DNA of 64,000 nucleotides, taken from assembly GCF_000276665.1 (NCBI RefSeq), contig NW_004955460.1, forward strand, positions 2,561,523-2,625,522, given 5' to 3'. The notes beneath the pieces are model-generated. The model was not told where the DNA came from, searched no databases, and saw nothing but the letters and a program-made list of their open reading frames with translations. The translations under genes were made by a program, and so were the position numbers. This document shows positions 48,640 through 59,544 of the stretch, one piece after another (within the stretch, counting starts at the first letter, position 1; each line of letters begins with the position of its first letter). The stretch comes from Chinchilla lanigera. Its lineage: Eukaryota; Chordata; Mammalia; Rodentia; Chinchillidae.

Positions 48640-49306
48640 CTGAATGTTCTATAAGGCAGTGTGGCCCAGGTGAAGGTGGGTCACTGGGACTGTACCACCA
48701 GAAGGTGTATGTCTTCTTGGCGTTCTTCCCATGTATTGTGTTTCCCAGCTGCCACGAAGTGAACAGCTGTGCTCCACTATGATGTTTCTGGCTTCCACCA
48801 TGGTGTCTTCGTCTTAGTTATCCAACCATAGGCTGAAAACTCTGAAACCATAAGCCAAATTAAACATCTTCTCTGTTATGGTTTATGTTTAGATGTCCTC
48901 CCAAAGCCTCATGCAGTCATGAGGGTCAGGCTTTTCAGAAGTAGTTGAATCTAGAGTTTGTGATTGATTCATGGTCTAATCCTGGAATTAACAGTGTGAG
49001 TGCTACACCCACCCTAGGGCAGGTAGCTTGCATACTATATAAGGAACAAAGTCTTGGCCTTCTCTTTTTGCTTTCACTATCTTCCACTGCCATGAACTAT
49101 TGCCCCTCTATTAAGTCACCCTGCCTTGGAGCCAGCTGATTATGGACTGAAACCTCCACAAACTGTGAGCTAAATAAACTTTTCTCCCTTTAACTTTGAG
49201 TATCAGGTATTTTGTCTCAGCAATAAGAAAAGTAACTAAGATATTTTCCTTTAAATTATAAGCTTTAGATAGTTTGTCACAGTGGCAAGAAAGCAAACTG
49301 ATACAA
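48640..49306 (+). mobile_element. Older MaLR-type LTR, split by a nested LTR
   Basis: The left part (48640-48873) carries 'gtgtttcccagctgccacga', 'cttccaccatggtgtcttcg' and 'gaaaccataagccaaattaa'. The right part (49249-49306) resumes with 'ataagctttagatagtttgt' and 'gcaagaaagcaaactgatac', the proper end of such an LTR. The start is approximate. Confidence 0.75.
48874..49243 (+). mobile_element. MaLR-type LTR nested in another LTR
   Basis: 370 bp beginning 'tgttatggtttatgtttaga', with 'gcctcatgcagtcatgaggg', 'tattatggact'-type text at 49138 and 'gaaacctccacaaactgtga'. It matches the LTRs at 26710 and 29959. Five-base flanks are ttctc (48869-48873) and ttttc (49244-49248), one mismatch. The terminal CA has become TA. 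The surrounding older LTR continues in register on both sides. Confidence 0.85.
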
Positions 49307-49977
49307 AAAGGTAGATTGGGAAAAGATTTATATTTCGCTTTCCCAAACCAGAGCTTCCCTCATTTTTCTTCCAGAATAATGCCAATTACTATCTCATATA
49401 GTAGGGCTGGTGCATTTTCTGGCTCAGTATAACTCCAACTAAACAGCTGATTTGGTTAGTAGGCACACCTCCGAAAGGAACCATTATAAACTAACAGTGA
49501 AGAAAATACTAGTGTGAATAATTAGCAGACATCCATTGATTTATTCAAACACTTTCTACTGTCCTGTAGAAAAACATCCAACAAGTCAAGCTGGCTCTGG
49601 TAAAATGATGAAGAGCATTACAGTCTTATTTGCAACCTCTTGAAGCGCCTGATGAAAAAAGAAAAACAATAAACACAGAAGTAAATGGATAATTAGAAAT
49701 CATATTGCATCAAATAAAAGGCCAGAAAACCCAAAAAGGAAAATAACAGGGGAAAGCACCAATTTCATACAGTATGTGAATATGAGTTTCATGAAAAGGA
49801 AAAGGTCTGTAGGAGGTCAGGAGAAGGATGTGGCATAGAATGAATGAGATGATGTTAGAGAAATAGCCAGACAAACATATGTGTGGTCATCTAGGCAGAC
49901 CAAGTGCCGAATCTACATCGATTAAGTGGTAATTCTGTGTATAACTGCAAGCTATTAAATGGGATAATTTGAGTTTT
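49307..49977. other. Unannotated sequence
   Basis: No family or exon recognised. Confidence 0.45.
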
Positions 49978-49992
49978 TAAAGATGATTCTGG

Positions 49993-50109
49993 GGGCTGGG
50001 GATTTAGCTCAGCAGCACAGTGCCTGCCTGGCCAGAGCAAGGTCATGAGTTTGATTCTCAGTACCAGAAAAAAACCAAAACCAAAATAAATAAATAAATA
50101 AATAAATAA
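49993..50109 (+). mobile_element. ID SINE with target duplication
   Basis: It starts at or just before 49993 with 'ggctggggatttagctcagc', continues 'gtgcctgcctggccagagca' and 'aggtcatgagtttgattctc', and ends in an (AAAT)n tail. 'taaagatgattctgg' flanks it at 49978-49992 and 50110-50124, identical. The minus frame 49891-50127 reads back through it. Confidence 0.94.
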
Positions 50110-50329
50110 TAAAGATGATTCTGGCAAGTGTGTGAATGGATTGGAGGAGAGAAAGATTAGAGGTGAAGAAGAGGAGATGGCCTGAGTAGGAATGAGATAA
50201 TTGTGTCTGAAAGTGTATTTAGGAAGAGGTGAAAAGCAAACAAATGAAAATCTTTAAGATCCAATTAAAAAATAAACAAAAAACAATGAGAAAGCATTCT
50301 GTTGAAAATGGAAGAAAAGAGGAAATTTA

Positions 50330-50430
50330 TTTTTTTGCTTTTTGTTTTCTTTTTTCTGGTACTGGGAATCGAATTCACACCTCATGCTTGCCAGGCAGGC
50401 ACTGTGCTGCTGAGCTAAATCCCCAGCCCT
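50330..50430 (-). mobile_element. ID SINE, antisense, with perfect 16-bp target duplication
   Basis: 'ctggtactgggaatcgaatt', 'tgcttgccaggcaggcactg' and 'gagctaaatccccagccct' give the ID body in reverse. The direct repeat 'gaaaagaggaaattta' lies at 50314-50329 and 50431-50446, 16 of 16 bases. It is only about 220 bp from the ID at 49993, in the opposite orientation. Confidence 0.95.
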
Positions 50431-50446
50431 GAAAAGAGGAAATTTA

Positions 50447-51235
50447 ATACTTGGAGTTTCTAGTCAGGTGATAAAAGAGCTGCAAAACTGCTAGAGGATG
50501 AGTTAGCCTAAAGATTAAACATTATCAAGACACCCTCATCCTTCTCAGCTGGGGGAAGGGACAGGTAAGGAGGTGACGTCACTGAGTTTCTGACCTAGAG
50601 GTGCTTCTGTGGTTGCTGGAACCACGGAGAAATCATTACTTCACACGGAGTAAAGGAAGAAACACCCTGCTGTCTCCTATCCTCCTGCTCCTGCCATCAG
50701 TCTCTCCCATGGGTCAAACTCAACCAGGAACCAGATCACCTGTAAGTCTGGATGTAGCTTTTAGGGTTAAATCCCCAATATTATAGAATGGAGAAGATAT
50801 AAGATCAAAACTGAATATAAATGGATCCAAAGGGGACCAAGGTTAGTAAATATAATATCTATATTTTAAGGTAGGTTTGATACAATGTGGTGATGAGTGC
50901 ATCCTAGGGAGAAGGGCAAGAAATATCAAAATGATCACTAGGTTTCTGGCTTGAAAAAAAACATATAAGGGGTTAGGTGCCATGTACCCAGTAGAAAAGA
51001 CATGGGGCTGAAGTAGACTTGGTGAGAAAATGTATAAAATTCATATTTGGAAGATGTTAAGTGTGAGATACTCATTCCATATACACCCAAGAAGCTTTTT
51101 AAATCTGAAAGCTTCATTTATAGATCTTGAGTTCAAAACAGAAGAAAAAAGAAGATCAGCATTAGATTGAATTGTAATCATGAGAATCTATACGGTCACC
51201 AAAGAAGATAATTTGAAATGAAAAGAAGCCTTAGG
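50447..51235. other. Unannotated sequence with a GC-richer block
   Basis: 50520-50770 is GC-richer than the surroundings and carries the full cAMP-response palindrome listed separately. The rest is ordinary AT-rich sequence with no recognised element. Confidence 0.45.
50574..50581. promoter_or_regulatory. Perfect CRE palindrome (CREB/ATF site)
   Basis: 'tgacgtca' is the full-site binding motif for CREB/ATF bZIP factors. It retains its CpG in a window where CpG is rare, and it sits in a GC-richer block (50520-50770). A single eight-base match is weak evidence. No TATA box, CpG island or transcript start is visible beside it. Confidence 0.25.
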
Positions 51236-51596
51236 TGGAATGGATCTTAAATGTTCCCTAAAGGCTGTACACTAAATACTTGAGCAGCAACCTGTGCTGC
51301 TTTTGGAAGCTGATGGAAACTTTAGGAAGTGAGGCCTAATAGAAAGAAGTGGTGTCTTTGGAAGCATGCCCTGAAAACAGATCTTAGCCACTTCCCCTCT
51401 CTCTTTGCTTCCCGGCTGCCATGAGGTGAACTGGTTCCCCTGCCATGTGTGCTCTGCCACGATATACTACCCTGCCACAGGCCCAAAAGAAACAGAACAT
51501 GGATGAAAACCTCTGAAATTATGAGCCAGAATACATGTTTCCCCTTCTAAGTTGATTTTCTCAAGTATTTTACCATAGCAACAGAAAGCTAACGCA
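51236..51596 (+). mobile_element. Solo MaLR-type LTR, sense
   Basis: 'taaatgttccctaaaggctg', 'tgatggaaactttaggaagt', 'ctttgcttcccggctgccat', 'gaggtgaactggttcccctg', 'gaaattatgagccagaatac' and 'accatagcaacagaaagcta' trace a MaLR LTR from end to end, in the same style as the older LTR at 48640. The 5-bp flanks (ttagg and ttgtg) do not match cleanly. Confidence 0.82.
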
Positions 51597-51642
51597 TTGT
51601 GATTAAATACAGCATTTAGAGAAACAATGAACAAAACCTACC

Positions 51643-52222
51643 TGTGTTGGTTAGGGTTCTCCAGAGGAACTGAAATAAGAGGAAAATTATCTGTCTGTCT
51701 GTCTGTCTATCTACCTACCTACATAGGGGATTTTTTCAGATAGGCTCACAAGATCAGAGACAGAAGACTCAACAACGGTATCTCTGTGTGAGAGTCAGAG
51801 GATCTAGTAGCTGCCAGTCAATGAAGCTGAAAGCCACAGAATAGGAGAGATCAAGGGTGCACTACCAGTTCTAGACTGAACACCAGGAAGCACCCAGAGA
51901 GTCCCTGGTGTGAGGCTATGTTGAAAGGATGAAGAAGCTGGAGTCTGTGGCTCACAGATAATACCAATAGCAAAAGACATTCCTCTTGAGCACAATGAAG
52001 TTTTCAAAAACAAGCCAACTTTTCCTTGTTCCCTTTCATTCCATCCAGGCTGCAAGCCTATGGAATGGTATCAGCCACATTGGGGTGGGTCTTTTTCCTG
52101 AGTTTTATAGCCCACATACCAATAATCTCCCAACACCACCACAGGCGCACCCTGAACTGTGCTTTACTAATCTGCTAGGCACCTCTTAATCCAGCCACAT
52201 TGACAATCACCATTAACTATTA
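51643..52222 (-). mobile_element. MLT2-like ERVL LTR, antisense, with a tetranucleotide repeat
   Basis: It opens 'tgtgttggttagggttctcc' and 'agaggaactgaaataagagg', the well-known reverse complement of the ERVL LTR 3' end. 51691-51724 is a (CTGT)n(CTAC)n expansion. Further on come 'gccacattggggtgggtctt' and 'cagccacattgacaatcacc'. The 83-codon minus frame 51804-52055 and the plus frame 51986-52189 lie inside it. No internal retroviral region is attached. Confidence 0.75.
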
Positions 52223-52638
52223 CCCTATCAGTACTGACTAATAGTAATTTGCCCTCCAGCTATCACCTAAATTTCTACCCCCTTTTCAGCATTATCTCTT
52301 GATTGATGTGTCTGTCTTTCTTGCCTCGAATTCCTCTGCTCACGGTCCATCCCAAGCCACTCTGACCAGAATTTTATCCCATGTCTTTCACCACAACCTT
52401 TTATAACAAAAACAGTAATGGTTTTCACATTTCTAAATATAACAGTCAATTTCCAGTTGCTCTTACTTGCCCTATGAGTTGGCTGACATCTTCATTCAGA
52501 ATAAGGGAGGTGCTATTAGGAGCTATCCTTAGACAACAGGTGGAATTAAAGATTATCCTGGCAAAGCAAGACACAGTCTAGCATCATCATTAGGCACAAG
52601 TCTGCACACTTTTCTCCTTGATGAATTCATTTCCTTGC
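52223..52638. other. Unannotated, perhaps the 5' part of the L2 below
   Basis: C/T-rich text (for example 52270-52400) could be an eroded upstream part of the L2 that is clear from 52735 onward. I cannot confirm it. Confidence 0.3.
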
Positions 52639-52728
52639 TTTTTTTTTTTTTTTTTTGGTACCGGGAATAGAATTCAGCACCTTGTGCTTGCCAGGCAGGC
52701 ACTTGTGCCACTGAGCAGTATCCCTGGC
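52639..52728 (-). mobile_element. ID SINE, antisense
   Basis: A run of about 18 T (52640-52657) precedes 'ggtaccgggaatagaattca', 'gcaccttgtgcttgccaggc', 'aggcacttgtgccactgagc' and 'agtatccctggc'. The long uninterrupted T run and low divergence suggest a fairly recent insertion. A target duplication was not identified. Confidence 0.9.
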
Positions 52729-52734
52729 AAAGAA

Positions 52735-53850
52735 TCTTCCTTGACTTTAAGTTCCCACTACATTTAGGTCCTTCCTTACTTCATTTGTTCTCAGTCTTCC
52801 ACATGTTCTTTTCTTCCATTAGGCTGGTGCCCCAGGGATCAAACATTTTTTCTTGACTTCAGAATCCAATTTCTTGGTGATCTCATCCAGTATTATGACT
52901 TTCCAATCCATCCATATAATTATTTCCTTCATAAGTTTCACTCTAGTTGAAAACTTCCCCCAATTCAAATTTTCAATTGCACAACAACAGCATCTATGTA
53001 ATCAAAACTTGTGTCCCCCAAATCTGCTTTGTTATTCTTCCAATTTCAGTTGACAGCTCTACCTTTTTATTGTTTAGGTCATAAACTTTACGATCATCCT
53101 TATGGAGGTATTCTCATATTCATTCTCTCCCTCCCTCCCTCTCCCAACCCTAGTCCTATCTTTGCACCCATATGCAGGGCATCATCAATACCATCATCTC
53201 TCGCTCTCTAGGTATTTTCAGAAGTCAGGTTCATAACAATGATCTGGATCAATGATTGTATAATTATACCCACCTTTCTGCTTCTGTTCTTGTCCCCAAA
53301 GAAGATCGTCCCAATTTAAGCCAGTATGATTCTGCAAGATATGTAAGATCTTATCATTTTTCTGCTCAAACTTCTTCAGAGATTCCCATCTCACTTCAAA
53401 CATAAAGCCAAAGTCCTAGTAAGACTGAACAATGCCCCAGTTTGCCTTTCAATTATTCTTCACATTTTACAAGACCATGTTCATAACAGGGTGCAATGAA
53501 CACTTCACAACATGAGACTTTCTTGGCTTTCCAACATTCATGCTCCTCCTGCTCTCTCTACTCTCTAATCCTGAAAATAAAGCCACTCTCTCTTAAAACT
53601 CGTTAATGTATCTAATGTCATTTGTGAAATGCCTCCTACTGTAATGCTTCTTTTCCTTTTCCTAGGGGGAGAATCTTATTCATATAACAAGCTTATTTCT
53701 ATCATCAGTTTCTTCCCCAACTATGGAAGAGCACTGATCACCTCCCTCTGTTCTTTTTAGTTTATCCTGTCTGCTACTAATACATCTGTCACTAATATAA
53801 CGATGTGTTGACTGAGAGTTCACCTTGTCTCAAAAAAGCATTCAGAACTT
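52735..53850 (+). mobile_element. L2 LINE fragment, sense
   Basis: Landmarks of the L2 ORF end and 3' region occur in order: 'gttgacagctctaccttttt', 'taggtcataaactttacgat', 'catcatctctcgctctctag', 'cttcttcagagattcccatc' and 'taaagccaaagtcctagtaa'. They are followed by C/T-rich downstream text to about 53850. About 1.1 kb is preserved, much longer than usual for this old family, and it is full of stops. The open frames at 52853-53211 are remnants or chance. Confidence 0.7.
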
Positions 53851-55069
53851 ATAAACAGTTATAAAATGCAGCACAACAATAAAAATATTAGGATTCTGAG
53901 GAAAGAGTGAGAACCCTAAGGGATGGGACTGATTCAAGTAGCCATGCCACAGAGCTCCATACATTTGTGAAGAGGTGAATCACAAATTTAGTGTTAGCTT
54001 TCCTACATTCAGCATGAGGGAAGAATAAGAGCTGCTACACCATTTCTTCTGTCCACAAAACAAAAAGCAAACTACTGATTAGTAGATGTGTATCTATATG
54101 TCATATACACCATTAGAAATGTTTTCTTCACCCATAAAGAATAAACTATACAGGAATTATTTCAACTAACCTCTTCACAAGAAAAATAACTATGGATATC
54201 ATGAAGTGTACCTTTAGCATGTGAGTGTACTTTTAGCATGATGGCATGTGAGTAAAGTGCAGTCTGTCAAATAAATTTTCAGGGGAGACTGGTCAAAAGC
54301 ATCTAATCCTCATTTCCTCTGAGTTGGTCTATAAGAAGAATTTTTTTTGGACTAAGATATTTGAAAAATGACCCATTTTCCTAACCTCTTAAGTTTAATG
54401 TACATTTTTTCATGATTTCCCATTTATACCTTTTAAAACAACTGAATGTTGCAGTTAAATAATCTCCAGGGAAAACCTATAGTCATACACTCAGAACATA
54501 GATAGTTTGTGGTCTTGGTGAAGGACAGAAGATTATGTCTCAATATATAGTTCAGTAGCCAGGTATAGGTTAGAATAGCATCTCCCAAAGAAAATTCAAA
54601 ACATTTATCAAGGATAAATGAATAAATAAAAGACTTAGACATGAAACAAAGAGAACTTGCAGGCAGGACAAGATTATTTTTGTAAAATAATTTTTGAAAG
54701 CATGCTAAAAAATAAACTATCAATATAAACTATATAAAATAATTTTTGAAAGCATGCTAAAAAATTAACTATCAATTCACTTTCTTGTGAAGAGTTTAGT
54801 TGAGATAATTTCTGTATCAAGGGCTCATATTTCTTCCACAACTGGTAGAATCCAAGTAACTTATAAAGCTTAAAAGTAATTGGAAAAGCTGTTCACCTAA
54901 GCCATGAAACAGTCTCTATAAAGCTTCTACATGGTACTTAGTTTTAATCAGGGGCTAATTCTTGTATGGTCTTAGGAATTATGCCAAGCTAAGTAAATGA
55001 AGTAGCATGCTGAATGATATTGCCAATGATTAATCAATTGAGCAGTAAATAACTTCCATTTAGGTGATA
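53851..55069. other. Unannotated AT-rich sequence
   Basis: Apart from the 52-bp-period duplication listed separately, nothing was recognised. The 96-codon minus frame 54433-54723 has no domain. Confidence 0.45.
54683..54776. repeat. Two-copy tandem duplication, 52-bp period
   Basis: 54683-54724 and 54735-54776 match at 41 of 42 bases ('taaaataatttttgaaagca', 'tgctaaaaaaWtaactatca'), separated by ten AT-rich bases. Confidence 0.95.
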
Positions 55070-55074
55070 TTATC

Positions 55075-55463
55075 TGCTGTAGTTTGATAGTTGATTGTCT
55101 CTTAAAGGCAAGTGTGTTAAAAGTCTTGTTTCCTAGAGTGGCTTTATTGGGAGGTCATGGAATCTAAAAGTTTAGTGAGAACATAGCAGGAGGTTTTGAA
55201 GCCATTGGGGGTGTGCTTTTAAAATGGATTGTAGGATCCCATCCTCTTCCCCTTCCCTTTTTCTTCCTTCCTAGCCATGATTTGAATAGTATTCTTTGTT
55301 CACACACTCCTGCCCTGACATGGTTCTTAACCACAGGTCCTAAAACAATTGAACCAACCATCCATGCACCAAGAACCTCCAAAACAGTGAGCCAAGACCT
55401 TTCCTCTTCACAGACTTTTTATTTCAGGTACTGTGTTACAGTAATGGAAGACTGATTAACACA
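55075..55463 (+). mobile_element. Solo MaLR-type LTR with perfect 5-bp target duplication
   Basis: 389 bp from 'tgctgtagtttgatagttga' to 'ggaagactgattaacaca'. Inside are 'ggaggtcatggaatctaaaa', 'ttttcttccttcctagccat' and 'aacctccaaaacagtgagcc'. TTATC flanks it at 55070-55074 and 55464-55468. The frames 55164-55382 (-) and 55213-55455 (+) are reads through the LTR. Confidence 0.88.
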
Positions 55464-55885
55464 TTATCTACAGCTTTTTATCCTGGGGATAATTAGACAG
55501 AGAACTAGTATGTCTAATTCTCTCCTCTGAAAACTTACCCAACTACCTGGAAGAGTTGATGTTTTAATGTGTGGGCAGGTAGATCGGTGCATCAGGTTCT
55601 CTCTCAGAACTCTTTCCAGTAATGACCTACTCTGAAACTAAAAAAAAAGTCTAAAGGAACAACTGCACCAAATGCCAGGAATAAGAAGTAAAGTTCTTAA
55701 CTCTTGAAATAATTGCTCTGTGTATGGCTGTAGGATTTAAAGTTTTGAAAATATGATGACATAGACAAGATTACAATAAATACAACAAACTTAACATCAT
55801 CTTTTACTCAGCTGTTTCTGTAATATGGTATGTTATGGTGCCATGGTGCTACCTTTTAAAACTCACTCTAGAAACAATCTTTAAA

Positions 55886-56009
55886 TCAGGCATGGTGGTG
55901 CACAACTTTAATCCCAGCAGTCAAGAGTCTGAGCCAGGAGGATCACCATGAGTCCAAGAAGAGCCTGGGCTACATAGTGAGACCCTATCTCACCACTCCT
56001 CAAACAAGT
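55886..56009 (+). mobile_element. B1 SINE with perfect target duplication
   Basis: 'tcaggcatggtggtgcacaa', 'ctttaatcccagcagtcaag', 'agagcctgggctacatagtg' and 'agaccctatctcacc' show a near full-length B1 with A and B box regions. 'caatctttaaa' flanks it at 55875-55885 and 56010-56020, identical. The A-tail is interrupted by C-rich text. Confidence 0.94.
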
Positions 56010-56020
56010 CAATCTTTAAA

Positions 56021-56389
56021 ACCCATTATATCACCATTGATCTTTAGGTTCAGTGAGTCTAAAACAACTCCAGCTGACTTTTCCTTCAAGAGACACATGG
56101 CAATGTGTGAAGACATTTTAATTGTCACATCTCAGGTAAAAGATTCTACCTGCAGTTAGTGAGCAGAAGGCAGGGATCCTTCCAAAGTTGACTTGCCATG
56201 GTTTAATTTATTTTAAAGAAATCTTCAAGGGAAGTCCTCAATGAACACAATACAAAGACAGGACTATTGTTGCTGTAGAGGAGGGGAGAATGATGAAGTC
56301 AGATTCAGGAAGTAGATGACTAGGACAGACAGTGGCACTCCGCAGTGGTCAGTGCAGAGACCCCTGGCAAAGTGAAGTTAAAACAGGAC
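56021..56389. other. Unannotated sequence
   Basis: Nothing recognised. Confidence 0.45.
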
Positions 56390-56505
56390 TGCAATTCATA
56401 TCTACACCTGAATCCTGTAGCTGCCATTTACTGTTTTCATTCTTTTGGATAAATTATTAATCTCACCAAGAATTAATTCCTTCCTCTAAGACAGGGGAGT
56501 GACCA
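56390..56505 (+). mobile_element. MIR SINE relic
   Basis: 'gactgcaattcatatctaca', 'cctgtagctgccatttactg', 'gataaattattaatctcacc' and 'ccttcctctaagacagggga' parallel the MIR series ('tcaaatcctggctctgcc', 'cttactagctgtgtgacc', 'aagttacttaacctctc', 'tcctcatctgtaaaatgggg'). Confidence 0.5.
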
Positions 56506-56509
56506 CTCA

Positions 56510-58490
56510 TATTTCTTTTTATAACATTTTAAATTATTAGGAGTACGTGTTTACAGTATATAATGATTACATTCCTCACGGGGAGTTGGTACATGGACAT
56601 ACCACCACCTAATTATATTTAATTCCCTTCCCTTCCACTTTCTCCCTGCTCCCTCCATCTCTAGGTTCGCATCCCATTTGCAAAAGATCTACCACCCAGT
56701 TTCCTATTATCTATCCTTTATTTTTTCCTTTAAAATGTTTACATTGTGTGTTCCTCCATTAAGAGAAATCATGCAATATTAAAGTTGTGTGTCTTATTTA
56801 TTTCACTTTATATTAAAATATCAAGGTGTACCCATTTTTCTACAAATGACTCAAAGTTATCCTTCTTTAAAGCAGAGAAGTATTTCATTGCCTGTGTATA
56901 CACCACATTTTCATTATCCACTCACCTGCTGATAAATATATAATTTGCTTACAAGATTTAGCTATTAACACTTACCTGGCAAGTGCAAGATCATGAGCTT
57001 GATTTCCAGTCAAAAAAAAAAAAAAAAGATTTAGCTATTATGAGTCATGTTGGTATACACATGGGTATGCATGCATCAGTACAACCCATATTTAACTATT
57101 TGGGGAAGGTACCTAGAGGGGAAATAACGGGATCAAATGGAATTTCTAGTTTTATTTTTTAGAAGAATCTCCATACCGATTTCCACAGTCACTGTAGTAG
57201 CTTACATTCCCACCAGCCAGGCAGAAACATTTCTTTTTTCTTTGCAGCCTCACCAGCACTTTCTGTTTGATTTCTTGATAATAGTCATTCTTTACAGAGC
57301 ATGATGGAATCTCAATGTTGTCTTAGTTTGCATATCCCTAATTGCCAGAGATTCTGAACATTTTTTCATGTATTTACTGGCCTCTTTTACTTCTTCTGGG
57401 CTGTGTCTATTCATTTCAGTCACCATTTTTTTCAATTGGGTCTTTTATTGTGGGGGATCTATTTTTTTTTTGAGTTTTAATATGTTTTGGATATTAGTCC
57501 TCTGATCAAAGAATGACTGGCCAATTTTTCCTCCATTCCTTCACTCTTTTGGTTGTTTCCTTTGCTTTACAGAAGCTTTTCAAGTTGATATAATCTCATT
57601 TGTTTGTTCATCGTGTTATTTCTTGTGCAATTGGGATTCTATTCAGAAAGAATAGAATCTTGCCTATACCTATGGCTTCAACAGTTTTATTTCTGTTATC
57701 TTCCAGCAGATTAAATGTTTCTGTCTTAATATCTAGACCTTTGATGCAGTTTGCCTCTATTTTTATGCACAATGAAAGACGAGGAGTCTGGATTCAATTT
57801 TCTGCATGTGGATAATCAGTTTTCTCAGCACTATTTTTTGAAGAGGCTATTTTTTCTCCAGTGTAGGTTTTAGCCCCTTTAAAGATCAGATGTCTAAATG
57901 TACCTGGGATTGTTTCTGCGTTGTCTGTTCCATCCCACTGATCCACACATTTGTTTCTGTGCTAGTACTGTGTTGTTTTATTGCTAGTTTTGCAAGGTCG
58001 CTTGAGATCTGGGATTCTTATTCCTTATGCTATGCTTTTGTTACCCAGCCTTGCTTTTCCTGTCCTGGGTCTCTTCTGGTTCTCTATGAACTTTGGGATT
58101 TTTTTTCTAGTTCTGTGAGGAATATTCTTGGTGTTTAAGTTGAGGTCGCCTTAAGTTTATCTTCTAATTTTGGTAGTATGGCTATTTCTATAATATACAT
58201 TATGCCATCCATGAATAGGTTATCTTTTCATTTTATGCTGTCCCCTGTAGTCTCTTTTTCAGAGTAGGAATGATTTGCATTGGAGAGGTCTTTCACTTCA
58301 TTAGGTTAATTTCTGGGTCTTCAATTTTTCTTGAAGCTATTCTGAATGGTACTGCTTTTCTAATTTCATTTTCCATGGATTCATTATTGGTATACAGGAA
58401 TGCTATTGGTTTTTATGTGTTGATTTTGTATGCTGATGCCTTGCCAAATTTATTACTTCAGGGAAGTCATGTGAAGTAAATAAATGACAT
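56510..58490 (-). mobile_element. Antisense L1 3' end, about 2 kb, carrying an ID insertion
   Basis: On the plus strand the antisense L1 text runs from the 3' end at 56510 into the late part of ORF2: 'ctgctgataaatatataatt', 'ggggaaggtacctagagggg', 'cattcccaccagccaggcag', 'gcatatccctaattgccaga', 'ctttgctttacagaagcttt' and 'tcccactgatccacacattt'. ORF2 is broken by many stops. The short plus frames at 57600-58479 are antisense reads. It is 5'-truncated near 58490. Confidence 0.85.
56968..57025 (+). mobile_element. 5'-truncated ID SINE inserted in the antisense L1
   Basis: The 3' half of an ID ('cttacctggcaagtgcaaga', 'tcatgagcttgatttccagt') plus a run of A interrupts the L1. 'aagatttagctatta' occurs at 56953-56967 and 57026-57040, 15 of 15 bases. 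Removing the insert and one copy restores continuous L1. The Pol III A box is absent, so the copy is dead on arrival. Confidence 0.95.
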
Positions 58491-59544
58491 ATTTATAAAA
58501 CTCCAAAGTCAATACATAGGACATAGTTCTTACTATTTATTTATTTGTTTATTTAAAATTATTTCCACCCTGAAGAATTCCAGAGTTCACTCCAAAAATA
58601 CTGACTAAAAATCCTTCTGTGTTTGAGATTTATGACTATACATTGATTATTTAAACTATTGCTCTATATAGAAACATTTTAAAAGCCAAACCAAAAAAAG
58701 GAAGTCAAAAAAGGAATCTAGTACTTGTAGGACTGCATCCATACCAAAAGAACCTCTGCATCTGATTAATGATGAATGACTTGTTTCTGCAAAACACAGG
58801 TGTGTGTTCTACTACATGCTATGTACTGTGGATATGTAAAGGTATGAATTCAAATTTTATGGCTAGAGTAATATATTATATATTATGCATCTATTGTTTG
58901 GCTTGTCAGGACTAGCACACAAGCCTGTACTGAGAAATCCACCTTCCACTTGAAGTTTGGAATTTAAATTGGGGGTTGTGGTTGGTTTATAAATCCTTTC
59001 CCCTGACTAGTGTTATTGTTACCCGGAGAGGTACCCAGTCCAAACCGGGGCAGTGTCTGTGCCACCCTCCTGCCCTTCTTTACCACTGCTCACTCATGAT
59101 CAGAAAGGTATGAACTCCTGATCCAAACTATATCAATAAATCCCAGAGTTTTAGGAGTTTTCAGCCTAGGATCACAAAGTGAAACAATAACACTTTGGTC
59201 TTTCTGATGCTAAATTGGAAAATAAAAGTCAGCAGGTGGGTTTCCTACACCCTGATAAATTGGAACAAGAAGCAGAGGCATGAGCCAGTGTGTATATTGT
59301 AGTGGGGGTTGGGGCCATGAAAGAGAGACCCTTTCATTCCACCGCAGCTGAATTTCCCTGTTTTCCTAATGTGCAGTTATGTAAGTCAAGGAATTCTTCC
59401 TTTGACCTGATCCACTTCTTGGATTTCGTCTTGGCTAGGTGGAGTGGGTTGTGACTAGTTAGAAAAGTACTTCTCCATATCTGCAATTCCTACCCAGAAG
59501 CTAGTCACAGTCAGGGTTGAAAGAGGAAGGGATTTAGTCAGAGA
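58491..59544. other. Unannotated sequence
   Basis: No repeat family or exon recognised. Confidence 0.45.
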
